Of a stretch of 9,263 nt of DNA, positions 1 through 6,112 are shown piece after piece. Location of the stretch: assembly GCA_019661805.1 (NCBI GenBank), contig JAIFWR010000006.1, forward strand, positions 1 through 9,263, in the 5' to 3' direction. The DNA comes from Candidatus Parcubacteria bacterium. Lineage in GTDB: Bacteria > Patescibacteriota > Minisyncoccia > Phycocordibacterales > Zambryskibacteraceae. How positions within the stretch are numbered: position 1 is the stretch's first letter; each line of letters starts with the position of its first letter. A program made the translations under genes and the position numbers. The notes under the pieces were generated by a model. That model saw only the letters and a list, made by a program, of their open reading frames with translations, was not told the origin of the DNA and did no database searches.

Positions 1-77
1 ACCGTAATGTTCTTAAGGTTGTGCGTCCGCGCGCCTTTAACGATGATCTTATCCTCCTGTTTGTGCTCTTTTTTCAT
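1..77 (-). CDS. uvrA: UvrA, excinuclease ABC subunit A (5' end only, runs off the left edge)
   Basis: UvrA is the ABC-type ATPase that, with UvrB, scans DNA for bulky lesions in nucleotide excision repair. Only the first 25 codons lie in the window. They read MKKEHKQEDKIIVKGARTHN followed by LKNIT, and the stretch VKGARTHNLKNI is the signature opening of UvrA, just before the Walker A motif. The start is the ATG at 75-77, because the conserved block begins about 11 residues later as in known UvrA proteins. No clear Shine-Dalgarno sequence precedes it. A promoter at 109-137 and a hairpin at 88-109 lie directly upstream. uvrB is on the same strand 1.4 kb upstream but belongs to a separate transcript, since other genes and hairpins intervene. 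Identification is secure; everything after the first domain is outside the window. Confidence 0.92.
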   Translation of the reverse strand, partial: MKKEHKQEDKIIVKGARTHNLKNIT

Positions 78-87
78 AAGAAATTGG

Positions 88-109
88 CCCCATGGCCGGG
101 CCATAGGGG
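88..109 (-). promoter_or_regulatory. Hairpin in the uvrA leader
   Basis: CCCCATGGCC at 88-97 can pair with GGCCAT (99-104) and GGGG (106-109), leaving one bulged A at 105 and a very tight loop around 98. The hairpin lies 10 nt before the uvrA start codon and overlaps the predicted transcription start near 102. It could be an operator-like dyad or an mRNA structure that limits initiation. The symmetry is visible; the role is inferred. Confidence 0.45.
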
Positions 110-137
110 GTATAACAACCGGCTCATAGTATCACAA
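109..137 (-). promoter_or_regulatory. Candidate uvrA promoter
   Basis: On the minus strand, TTGTGA (132-137, 4 of 6 matches to the -35 consensus) is followed after exactly 17 nt by TATACC (109-114, 4 of 6 matches to the -10 consensus), which is preceded by TGT as in an extended -10 element. Transcription would start near 102, giving a leader of about 25 nt before the uvrA ATG at 77. Confidence 0.45.
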
Positions 138-148
138 CGGATACGAAA

Positions 149-170
149 GCGGAACGCCGAGGCGTTCCGC
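149..170. repeat. Perfect 10-bp inverted repeat
   Basis: GCGGAACGCC (149-158), the two bases GA, and GGCGTTCCGC (161-170) form a perfect stem. On the minus strand it is followed by CTTTCG, a poor T tract, so it could be a weak terminator for a transcript coming from the 171-436 region and would insulate uvrA. On the plus strand no T tract follows. Confidence 0.5.
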
Positions 171-356
171 AGAGAATTGTGCACGAGGGCCGGACTTAGC
201 GACCGTAGCCTTGACTCACTTACTGTCTTGGCTCGCCACGAAACTGCTGTGACTAACAGAGGAACAAATCCATGATGACGGGTCCGTCTTCCGGATCATT
301 CCGTACCTGGATCGCCTTTCGGCCCAGCCGTCGTGCAGATATAAAATTATTCCTTT
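171..356. other. Region without a recognisable gene
   Basis: I see no intact gene here. On the minus strand, a reading frame from 342 to 253 encodes about 29 residues containing RKAIQVRNDPEDGP. It follows an AAGGA-like sequence (351-355), but its first codon at the right spacing is ATA rather than ATG, so it may be a decayed small gene or chance. On the plus strand, an ATG at 272 behind AGAGGA opens a 40-codon frame of unremarkable composition. No tRNA fold was recognised. Confidence 0.35.
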
Positions 357-431
357 TTATTTCTTTGTCAACCTGCTTTCGAGGGCCTTAATTTCGTCCC
401 TTAGTATAGCCACCGTTTCGAAGCAGATAGA
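357..431 (-). pseudogene. Relic of a UVR domain resembling the UvrB C-terminus
   Basis: Reading the minus strand from 422 gives FETVAILRDEIKALESRL, then TKK and a TAA stop (357-359). The end of the intact uvrB in this window reads FETAAILRDEIRALEAKL, then PKEK and stop. The two match at most positions, with conservative changes elsewhere. At DNA level many differences are at third codon positions, and the relic lacks one codon. An in-frame TAA at 432-434 sits only a few codons before the similarity, and there is no plausible start codon, so this is a truncated remnant. The UVR domain is the segment by which UvrB contacts UvrC, and it also occurs in UvrC and in some Clp-associated proteins. 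The pattern suggests descent from a diverged paralogue rather than a fresh copy of the neighbouring uvrB. Confidence 0.7.
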
Positions 432-438
432 TTAAATT

Positions 439-460
439 TACAGTATATTAATACATTGTA
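439..460. promoter_or_regulatory. Operator-like palindrome, left copy
   Basis: The 22-bp segment is an imperfect dyad: 18 of its 22 positions agree with its own reverse complement, in the pattern TACA..T.TATTAATA.A..TGTA. Its part at 444-461 recurs at 908-925 with only two differences. It lies just after the TrpR/YerC-like gene and just before the UVR relic. On the minus strand it contains TATACT (442-447), which resembles a -10 box. A central TTAA also occurs in the E. coli trp operator. Binding by the neighbouring regulator is inferred. Confidence 0.5.
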
Positions 461-461
461 A
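444..461 (+). repeat. 18-bp direct repeat, copy 1
   Basis: TATATTAATACATTGTAA, matching copy 2 (908-925) at 16 of 18 positions; the two differences are adjacent (AC here, GT in copy 2). The copies are in the same orientation, 464 bp apart, and bracket the TrpR/YerC-like gene. Confidence 0.75.
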
Positions 462-484
462 TAAAGAGGGAGAAATGACCCTGG

Positions 485-892
485 TTAATTCCTCATCTTC
501 TTTCTTCCTCTTCCTATATACGGCGGGAGCATGCCTCCGGCCGTGTTGAGGTTGTTACTGATCTTATCAATAATCTGCCCGAGGCTTCTGCCTTTCAGCA
601 CCTTGAGAATCTCGCCGTATCTCCCTGCTTCGAGCTTCGCCTGCATAGCGTCGATTGTGGCCGGACTCATCTTGAGCGAACGAGCGATAGTCGAGACCGG
701 TACTTCTCTCTCGAGCATCGCGATCACAGCGAAGCGCTTGGCGAACATCTCGCGTTCGGTATAAGTAAGGAATTCTTGGAGCGCTGACCCGCCCTTCCCT
801 GCGTCGAAAGCCTTTTCGAGCGACCTCATGAATTCGCGGTAGAGGGCCTTCCTTTCTTCCTCTTCCAATTTATTGTTCGAAACATGCGGCAT
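485..892 (-). CDS. TrpR/YerC-family DNA-binding protein
   Basis: A probable transcriptional repressor of 135 residues. The core at about residues 38-98 fits the TrpR/YerC/YecD family: a helix starting LTYTEREMFAKR, then a helix-turn-helix at about 64-87 whose recognition part is MSPATIDAMQ, equivalent to the TrpR stretch that reads the operator. R53 is at the position of a tryptophan-contacting arginine in E. coli TrpR, but I cannot say whether this protein binds tryptophan. The N-terminus (residues 8-33) is charged and helical; the C-terminus ends in a basic tail (GRGRKK). The start at 892 has no Shine-Dalgarno sequence; a TATAAT box at 904-909 implies an almost leaderless mRNA. A dyad overlapping that promoter (901-926) suggests self-repression, and a sister site lies beyond the stop codon. 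Family assignment is firm; the ligand and targets are unknown. Confidence 0.85.
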   Translation of the reverse strand: MPHVSNNKLEEEERKALYREFMRSLEKAFDAGKGGSALQEFLTYTEREMFAKRFAVIAMLEREVPVSTIARSLKMSPATIDAMQAKLEAGRYGEILKVLKGRSLGQIIDKISNNLNTAGGMLPPYIGRGRKKMRN

Positions 893-903
893 GTATGTTA
901 TTT

Positions 904-909
904 ATTATA
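904..909 (-). promoter_or_regulatory. -10 box of the TrpR/YerC-like gene
   Basis: A perfect TATAAT on the minus strand. Transcription would start near 897, only about 5 nt before the ATG at 892, so the mRNA is close to leaderless. This agrees with the lack of a Shine-Dalgarno sequence. I see no good -35 at 16-18 nt spacing. Confidence 0.55.
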
Positions 910-925
910 TATTAATGTATTGTAA
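908..925 (+). repeat. 18-bp direct repeat, copy 2
   Basis: TATATTAATGTATTGTAA, matching copy 1 (444-461) at 16 of 18 positions. It forms the core and right arm of the palindrome at 901-926. Confidence 0.75.
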
Positions 926-934
926 AAGGTAGTA

Positions 935-961
935 TTGACTGCACAGGAAATCGAGGATAAT
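935..961 (+). promoter_or_regulatory. Promoter of the 76-aa gene
   Basis: TTGACT (935-940, 5 of 6 to the -35 consensus) and GATAAT (956-961, 5 of 6 to the -10 consensus) are separated by 15 nt, slightly short of the usual 16-18. Transcription would start near 968, just before the ribosome binding site. Confidence 0.55.
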
Positions 962-970
962 CTAGTGGCC

Positions 971-978
971 GGAAGGAG
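971..978 (+). promoter_or_regulatory. Shine-Dalgarno sequence of the 76-aa gene
   Basis: GGAAGGAG lies 6 nt before the ATG at 985 and fixes that start. It is one of the few strong ribosome binding sites in the window; most neighbouring genes lack one. Confidence 0.75.
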
Positions 979-984
979 TCCGAT

Positions 985-1215
985 ATGAGACTGAAATCGG
1001 GCGATATGCTGACCTGGCGGGAACCCGAAGAGGAAGAGGGGTGGTACATGCTTCTCTACAATCTGTGGAGAGAAAAGCACGGTGAAGAAGTCGAATTCGT
1101 CGCGTACGCTGACGAGCACGACCTTCACCGACGGGATACTGACGGCCTGCCGATCCTCAAAGTAAGAACGCGGGCCGGGCTCGTGACATTTTCCGCGGGC
1201 TATTTCATCTGTTAA
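985..1215 (+). CDS. Uncharacterised 76-aa protein
   Basis: I do not recognise this protein. It is acidic and soluble, with no signal peptide or membrane segment. It opens with a charged stretch (EPEEEEGW) and then alternates hydrophobic and charged residues (EVEFVAYAD, LPILKVRTRAGLVTF), suggesting a small beta-rich fold, possibly a small barrel. It has one cysteine, the last residue. The gene is well supported as real: promoter 935-961, Shine-Dalgarno sequence 971-978, and a 12-bp terminator-like hairpin beginning at its stop codon. It is the only plus-strand gene in the left two thirds of the window. It diverges from the TrpR/YerC-like gene with 92 bp between the starts, and an operator-like dyad lies in that gap, so it is a candidate target of that regulator. 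Confidence 0.72.
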   Translation: MRLKSGDMLTWREPEEEEGWYMLLYNLWREKHGEEVEFVAYADEHDLHRRDTDGLPILKVRTRAGLVTFSAGYFIC

Positions 1216-1240
1216 CGGCGGCCGCATTGCGGCCGCCGTT
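1214..1240 (+). terminator. Strong hairpin at the end of the 76-aa gene
   Basis: AACGGCGGCCGC (1214-1225), loop ATT, and GCGGCCGCCGTT (1229-1240) form a perfect 12-bp GC-rich stem that starts within the TAA stop codon. The following TTCGAGTTT is only a weak T tract. It lies between two converging genes and may help end transcription from both sides. Confidence 0.65.
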
Positions 1241-1269
1241 CGAGTTTCCCTACAACGAAGCGAGGAGAT

Positions 1270-1446
1270 TCAAGAATTCTTAAAACTCCACCTCAGTTGC
1301 TCCAACCCCTGTTGGGCGTCGGTGATGCAATGCTGGCACGGCGGCCCAAGAAGTGGGTCATGTTGAAGATCTCGGCAGAGAGACTTTGCGAGTCGCAAAA
1401 CCTCCTTATGCCACTCCAGAGGAGTTTTCCCATTGATTTCTAGCAT
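1270..1446 (-). CDS. Uncharacterised 58-aa CxxC protein downstream of uvrB
   Basis: A small gene below usual length cut-offs. The product begins MLEINGKTPLEWHKEVLRLA and ends QLRWSFKNS before a TGA stop. It contains three cysteines: C24, then C37 and C40 in the motif PPCQHC preceded by GPP, a pair that could bind metal or form a disulfide. Most of the remainder looks helical; there is no signal peptide or membrane segment. The start is supported by GGAAGGTGAT just upstream, an extended match to the 16S rRNA 3' end. The start lies 30 nt after the uvrB stop on the same strand, with no terminator between, so the two are probably cotranscribed. I cannot assign a family. Coding status rests on the ribosome binding site, the position and a natural-looking composition. 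Confidence 0.6.
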   Translation of the reverse strand: MLEINGKTPLEWHKEVLRLAKSLCRDLQHDPLLGPPCQHCITDAQQGLEQLRWSFKNS

Positions 1447-1449
1447 GAA

Positions 1450-1457
1450 ATCACCTT
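1450..1457 (-). promoter_or_regulatory. Shine-Dalgarno sequence of the 58-aa gene
   Basis: AAGGTGAT on the minus strand, 3 nt from the ATG at 1446 when the full extended match is counted, with its AGG core 7 nt upstream. It is complementary to the anti-Shine-Dalgarno region and decides the start. Confidence 0.6.
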
Positions 1458-1476
1458 CCGATATACATATTAAATG

Positions 1477-3498
1477 TTATTTCTCTTTCGGCAACTTCGC
1501 TTCGAGCGCCCGGATTTCGTCTCGCAAAATGGCGGCCGTTTCGAAGTCGAGGTTCTTGACCGCTTCTTCCATCTCCTTCATCTTCGCTTTGATCAGTTTC
1601 TTGGGCGCTTTTTTGAAAAGCTTCTCATCTGTCTCAAGGAGAAGATCGACGGCGTGGTGATGCTCGCGCTCGAGCGTGTCGGTGATGTCCTTGATCGCCT
1701 TGATGATCGTCTTCGGCGTGATGCCGTGCTTCGTATTGTATTCAGATTGGATTTTCCTGCGGCGCGCAGTCTCCGAGATAGCGTAGGTCATGGAGCCCGT
1801 CATCGTGTCGGCATACAAGATAACCCGGCCCTCCACATTCCTCGCTGCGCGGCCGATGATCTGGACGAGCGAGGTCTCCGAGCGGAGAAAACCCTCCTTG
1901 TCTGCATCCAAGATGCCGATGAGCGTCACTTCCGGCAGGTCGATCCCCTCTCGGAGGAGATTCACTCCCACGATGACATCGAACTCCCCGCGGCGGAGCG
2001 AGGTCAAGATCTCAATTCTTTGAATAGTTTTAATATCGCTGTGCAAGTATTCTGCCTTGATCTTCTTCTCCTTCAGGTATTCGCTCAAGTCCTCCGCCAT
2101 CTTCTTGGTAAGCGTGGTCGCGATCACGCGGCCGCCTTTGGCAATAGCCTTCTCGGCCTCGCTGATGAAGTCCATGATCTGGCCTTTGTATGAACCTTTT
2201 TCTTGAATAGGGCGCACAACTACTTCCGGATCAATCAGCCCCGTCGGGCGGATAATCTGCTCGACCGTCCTTTCGCTATGCTCTTTCTCATACTTGGCCG
2301 GCGTCGCGGAGGTATAGATAACCTGGCCGATTCGCTTCTCGAACTCGTCGAACTTGAGCGGGCGATTGTCGCGGGCGGACGGCAGGCGGAAACCGTGCTC
2401 GACAAGCGTATCCTTCCTCGACTTGTCGCCCGCATACATACCGCCGATCTGCGGGACGGTGACGTGGCTCTCGTCGATGATCGTGAGGAAGTGGGGCGAG
2501 CCGTCGGGCTTCTTGGGGAAGTAGTCGAGCAAGGTAAAGGGCGCCTCGCCGGGCTTCTTCCCGGTGAAGTGCCTCGAGTAGTTCTCGATGCCGTTGGTGT
2601 AGCCCACCTCGCGGATCATGGCGAGGTCGTAGCTCGTGCGACGCTTGAGGCGCTCGACTTCCAGGAGCTTTCCTTCGGCCTTGAGTTCCTCGAGCCTGTC
2701 CTCGAGCTCGCTCTTGATGCTCTCGAGCGCCCGCTTGGTGGCGTCGTCTGCGGTGATGAAGTGCTTGGCGGGAAAGAGGAAGAAGACCTCCGGCTCGCTG
2801 ATGATAGAGCGGCTGACGGCATCTATCCTCGCTATCCGCACGATCTTCGTCCCTTCAAGCTCGAGGCGGTAGACGACACGCTCGGAGATGGGCATCACTT
2901 CGACCGCATTGCCCAAGGCGCGGAACATGCCCGGCTTGAGGTCGCCGTTGGTGCGCGTATAGTGGATGTCGATGAAGTCGCGGATGAGCTCGGCCCGGGC
3001 GCGGGTGTCGCCCTTCTTAATCTTCAGGTTGACCTTCTCGTACTCCTCCGGGTTACCGAGGCCATAGATGCAGGAGACGGAAGCGACGATGATGACATCC
3101 TTCCTGGTGAGCAAGGCCTGGGTCGAGGCGTGGCGCAGGCGCTCGATCTCCTCGTTGATCATCGCCTCCTTCTCGATGTAGGTGTCGGTCGTCGGCAGGT
3201 ACGCCTCCGGCTGGTAGAAGTCGTAGTAGGAGACGAAGTAGTGCACTGCATTGTCGGGGAAGAACTCCCGATACTCCTGCGCGAGCTGGGCGGCCAAGGT
3301 CTTATTGTGTGCGATGACGAGCGTTGGTTTGCCTATTTGCTCTATGACATTGGCCGCGGTGAAGGTCTTGCCAGAGCCGGTCACGCCCAAAAGCGTCTGG
3401 TGTCTCAAGCCCTTTTTGATGCCGTCCACCAGCTCCTTGATCGCCTTGGGCTGATCTCCGGCGGGTTTGAACTCATTTTTAATCTTAAAAGTTCCCAT
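1477..3498 (-). CDS. uvrB: UvrB, excinuclease ABC subunit B
   Basis: The damage-verifying helicase-like subunit of nucleotide excision repair: loaded by UvrA, it inserts a beta-hairpin between the strands and recruits UvrC. At 673 residues it has normal family length. Visible parts are Walker A GVTGSGKT (38-45), the beta-hairpin region beginning YYDFYQPEAYLP (91-102), motif II DESH (342-345), the helicase C-terminal block with motif VI QIIGRAAR (546-553), and the C-terminal UVR domain (about 634-669) that contacts UvrC. The start is placed at the ATG at 3498, because MGTFKIKNEFKPAGDQPKAI matches UvrB openings; a longer frame upstream reads through a terminator hairpin and is not credible. No Shine-Dalgarno sequence is seen; a TATAGT at 3508-3513 suggests a near-leaderless transcript. 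The UVR relic at 357-431 resembles its last 22 codons. Confidence 0.97.
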   Translation of the reverse strand: MGTFKIKNEFKPAGDQPKAIKELVDGIKKGLRHQTLLGVTGSGKTFTAANVIEQIGKPTLVIAHNKTLAAQLAQEYREFFPDNAVHYFVSYYDFYQPEAYLPTTDTYIEKEAMINEEIERLRHASTQALLTRKDVIIVASVSCIYGLGNPEEYEKVNLKIKKGDTRARAELIRDFIDIHYTRTNGDLKPGMFRALGNAVEVMPISERVVYRLELEGTKIVRIARIDAVSRSIISEPEVFFLFPAKHFITADDATKRALESIKSELEDRLEELKAEGKLLEVERLKRRTSYDLAMIREVGYTNGIENYSRHFTGKKPGEAPFTLLDYFPKKPDGSPHFLTIIDESHVTVPQIGGMYAGDKSRKDTLVEHGFRLPSARDNRPLKFDEFEKRIGQVIYTSATPAKYEKEHSERTVEQIIRPTGLIDPEVVVRPIQEKGSYKGQIMDFISEAEKAIAKGGRVIATTLTKKMAEDLSEYLKEKKIKAEYLHSDIKTIQRIEILTSLRRGEFDVIVGVNLLREGIDLPEVTLIGILDADKEGFLRSETSLVQIIGRAARNVEGRVILYADTMTGSMTYAISETARRRKIQSEYNTKHGITPKTIIKAIKDITDTLEREHHHAVDLLLETDEKLFKKAPKKLIKAKMKEMEEAVKNLDFETAAILRDEIRALEAKLPKEK

Positions 3499-3507
3499 AG
3501 GACCACC

Positions 3508-3513
3508 ACTATA
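3508..3513 (-). promoter_or_regulatory. Possible -10 box for uvrB
   Basis: TATAGT (5 of 6) on the minus strand, ten bases before the uvrB ATG, so a transcript would begin almost at the start codon. The -35 position falls inside the terminator stem and shows no consensus match, so this promoter is weak or uses another element. Confidence 0.35.
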
Positions 3514-3521
3514 CAACAATA

Positions 3522-3547
3522 AAGGACGGCCTGGGAGGGCCGTCCTT
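3522..3547 (-). terminator. Intrinsic terminator before uvrB
   Basis: On the minus strand a perfect 10-bp stem, AAGGACGGCC with GGCCGTCCTT and a 6-nt loop, runs into TTTATTGTTG. It lies 25 bp after the stop codon of the 88-aa gene and ends the mreB-tgt-small gene transcript. It is also only 23 bp before the uvrB start, so partial readthrough would set basal uvrB expression. Confidence 0.75.
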
Positions 3548-3572
3548 CGAAACGAGAGGAGAAGAGAGAAGG

Positions 3573-3839
3573 CTACCAGCCGAGGCCGAGACCCCACTCG
3601 CGCTGAGAAGGGCGCCGGCTCCACGAATGGCGATGGCGAGCCCGATTGTCCGCCGCCTGCTGTTCTTGATGGGCCTTGAATTCGTCCTGCGTGACGACCT
3701 CCGTGCCCTTGCCCGTGCAGACGTGCTCATGGCGCGTGCCGCCTTCTTCGAGCGCTACCCAGACAATCCGGCCGCGCGTGAACTCCGACGGTTCGACGAT
3801 GACGTTTGATCTCGTACGCTTGCGATACACTTCGGCCAT
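3573..3839 (-). CDS. Uncharacterised 88-aa protein with basic C-terminal tail
   Basis: I do not recognise this protein. The N-terminal half (residues 1-55) looks folded and beta-rich: SNVIVEPSEF, RGRIVWVALEEGG, HEHVCTGKGTEVV. It has a single cysteine (C41) next to HEH. From about residue 56 the sequence is polar and disordered-looking, rich in glutamine, arginine and histidine (RARHRHSWSRRPSQR), and it ends in GLGLGW, suggesting a nucleic-acid-contacting or flexible tail. The ATG at 3839 is chosen because AGGAGG (3844-3849) lies 4 nt upstream; an in-frame TTG at 3857 has no such support. The gene starts 39 bp after the tgt stop with no terminator between, so it is probably in the mreB-tgt transcript, and a good terminator follows it. 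The function is unknown. Confidence 0.72.
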   Translation of the reverse strand: MAEVYRKRTRSNVIVEPSEFTRGRIVWVALEEGGTRHEHVCTGKGTEVVTQDEFKAHQEQQAADNRARHRHSWSRRPSQREWGLGLGW

Positions 3840-3843
3840 GTAC

Positions 3844-3849
3844 CCTCCT
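3844..3849 (-). promoter_or_regulatory. Shine-Dalgarno sequence of the 88-aa gene
   Basis: A perfect AGGAGG on the minus strand, 4 nt before the ATG at 3839. It decides this start over the in-frame TTG at 3857. Confidence 0.75.
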
Positions 3850-3878
3850 GGAAACAAGTCTAGCGAAAAATGGTACCA

Positions 3879-5110
3879 CTAAGCACGGTACTTCGCAAGG
3901 AATGCCTTCTTGAACTCCGAGAATGTCCCTCCGAGGATCGCGGCGCGCATCCTCTTCACTAGGTTGATAATAAAGTAGAGATTATGGATCGAGCCGAGCG
4001 TCCCGCCGAGCATCTCATGCGCGCGGTAGAGGTGGCAGAGGTAGGCGCGGGTGTAGTTCCGGCATACCGAGCATCCGCACTCGAGGTCTACCGGCCCCGT
4101 ATCCTCGCGGAACTCGCCATTCTTGATATTGATCTTCCCTCGCGAGGTATAGAGCGTCCCGCCCCGGCCATTCCGCGTCGGCGCGACGCAGTCGAAGAGG
4201 TCAACGCCATTTTCCACCCCCATAAACAAATCTTCCGGCTCGCCAATGCCCAAGAGGTGCCGCGGCTTCTCTTTCGGCAGGATTCCATTCACCCACTTCA
4301 CGGCCGTTTCCATATCCTCTTTCGCAAATGAGCCGCCGATGCCAAAACCATCAAAATCAAGTGTGCCGATAAACTCGGCTGAACGCTTCCTTAAGCTCTC
4401 TTCACGACCACCCTGCACTATTCCAAACAGAGCCTGCCCCGACAACATCCCAACATTCTCAAGTATGTGAGGATGTTGTAGCTTCTGGTGGTGTGCGAGT
4501 GAGCGTTCGGCCCAGCGGTGGGTTCTCTCAAGCGCTTCTTCCTGATATCGATAATCTTCGGTAGGAGAAGTGCATTCATCAAATGCGAAAATGATGTCGG
4601 CACCAAGGTTATGCTGAATGTCGATACTCTTCTCCGGCGTGATGTAGTGGAGCGAGCCATCGTGATGGGAGCGGAAGGAGACGCCGTCCTGGCCGACCTG
4701 GGCGAGACGCGGCGTCTCACCATCTGCCGAGCGCTCGGTAAGCACCTGCGAAGGGTCGGTGATCTTCGTAATCTTCGAGAGTTCCTTGCCGTACGCCGCG
4801 CCGAGGGAGAAGACCTGGAAGCCGCCCGAGTCCGTCATCGTCGGGCCGTGCCAGTTCATGAACTTCTGCAGGCCGCCGAACTTCTTGACCCGCTCATCGC
4901 CTGGTTCGAGGTAGAGGTGATACGTATTGGCGAGCACGACCTCTGCGCCAGTCTCGAGTATCTGCTCGGGTGTGAGTGCTTTTACGGAGGCTTTCGTCCC
5001 CACGGCGACAAATGCTGGCGTCTCGACGACCCCATGCGGCGTCGTAATCTTTCCCGCGCGACCCATCATGCCAGGAATCTCCTTTTCTATTTCAAACGTG
5101 ATCGGAGCCA

Positions 5111-5111
<1 letters not shown>
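3879..5111 (-). CDS. tgt: Queuine/preQ1 tRNA-ribosyltransferase (tRNA-guanine transglycosylase)
   Basis: Exchanges guanine at the wobble position of GUN-anticodon tRNAs for preQ1 in bacteria, an essential step of queuosine formation. Family features: DSGGFQVFSL with the general base D94, SHHDGS and the base-pocket segment FDEC (177-180), GIVQGG (230-235), the nucleophile D307 in FDCVAPTRNGRGG, and the zinc site C345, C347, C350 and H376 with the usual 26-residue step to the histidine. At 410 residues it is longer than the roughly 375 of the E. coli enzyme. The extra length lies in an insertion at about 105-142, right after FSLG, and a second of about 11 residues at about 207-224. The start is GTG at 5111, overlapping the mreB TAG by one base (TAGTG), so translation is probably coupled. 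No other queuosine gene is in view. Confidence 0.95.
4442..4479. repeat. Inverted repeat inside tgt (second insertion)
   Basis: ACAACATCC (4442-4450) and GGATGTTGT (4471-4479) are perfect 9-bp arms around a 20-nt spacer. The segment encodes residues of the second extra region of Tgt, around LQHPHILENVGML. Confidence 0.5.
4704..4738. repeat. Two adjacent palindromes inside tgt (first insertion)
   Basis: GAGACGC-G-GCGTCTC (4704-4718) and the perfect 12-bp CCGAGCGCTCGG (4727-4738) lie 8 bp apart. They encode residues of about 125-136, within the insertion that the usual Tgt lacks. Each alone could be chance; their location is what makes them notable. Confidence 0.45.

Positions 5112-6112
<1,001 letters not shown>

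Larger units (their letters stand above)
901..926. promoter_or_regulatory. Operator-like palindrome over the promoter of the TrpR/YerC-like gene
   Basis: An imperfect dyad centred on ATTAAT (911-916), with flanks of ten bases that pair at seven positions (TTTA on the left, TAAA on the right). It covers the TATAAT of the minus-strand gene and shares an 18-bp element with the palindrome at 439-460. A repressor bound here would block transcription of the regulator gene and could also affect the divergent 76-aa gene, whose -35 begins 9 bp away. Confidence 0.5.

Noticed and set aside
21..275. Plus-strand frame of 84 codons at the left edge
   Set aside because: It runs antisense over the conserved start of uvrA and its promoter, has no ribosome binding site and no recognisable composition.
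171..300. Possible tRNA or small RNA in the gap upstream of uvrA
   Set aside because: No cloverleaf, T-loop or CCA-type pattern was found by eye; a covariance-model search would be needed.
465..480. AGGG/CCCT hairpin after the TrpR/YerC-like gene as a terminator
   Set aside because: The stem is only four base pairs with an 8-nt loop, too weak to call.
1464..1479. TACATATTAAATGTTA as a third copy of the regulator operator
   Set aside because: It shares the TTAA centre but its symmetry is off by one base and it overlaps the uvrB stop codon; AT-rich chance similarity is more likely.
2630..2740. Repeated CTCGAG-like sequences in uvrB
   Set aside because: They encode the glutamate- and leucine-rich coiled segment (ELEDRLEELKAEG) of UvrB and reflect codon use, not a DNA repeat element.
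2203..3522. Long plus-strand frame of 439 codons
   Set aside because: It is the shadow of uvrB on the opposite strand, low in complexity and without start signals.
3499..3624. N-terminal extension of UvrB
   Set aside because: The extra 42 residues are translated from the terminator hairpin and the end of the previous gene; UvrB openings match from MGTFKIKNEF onward.
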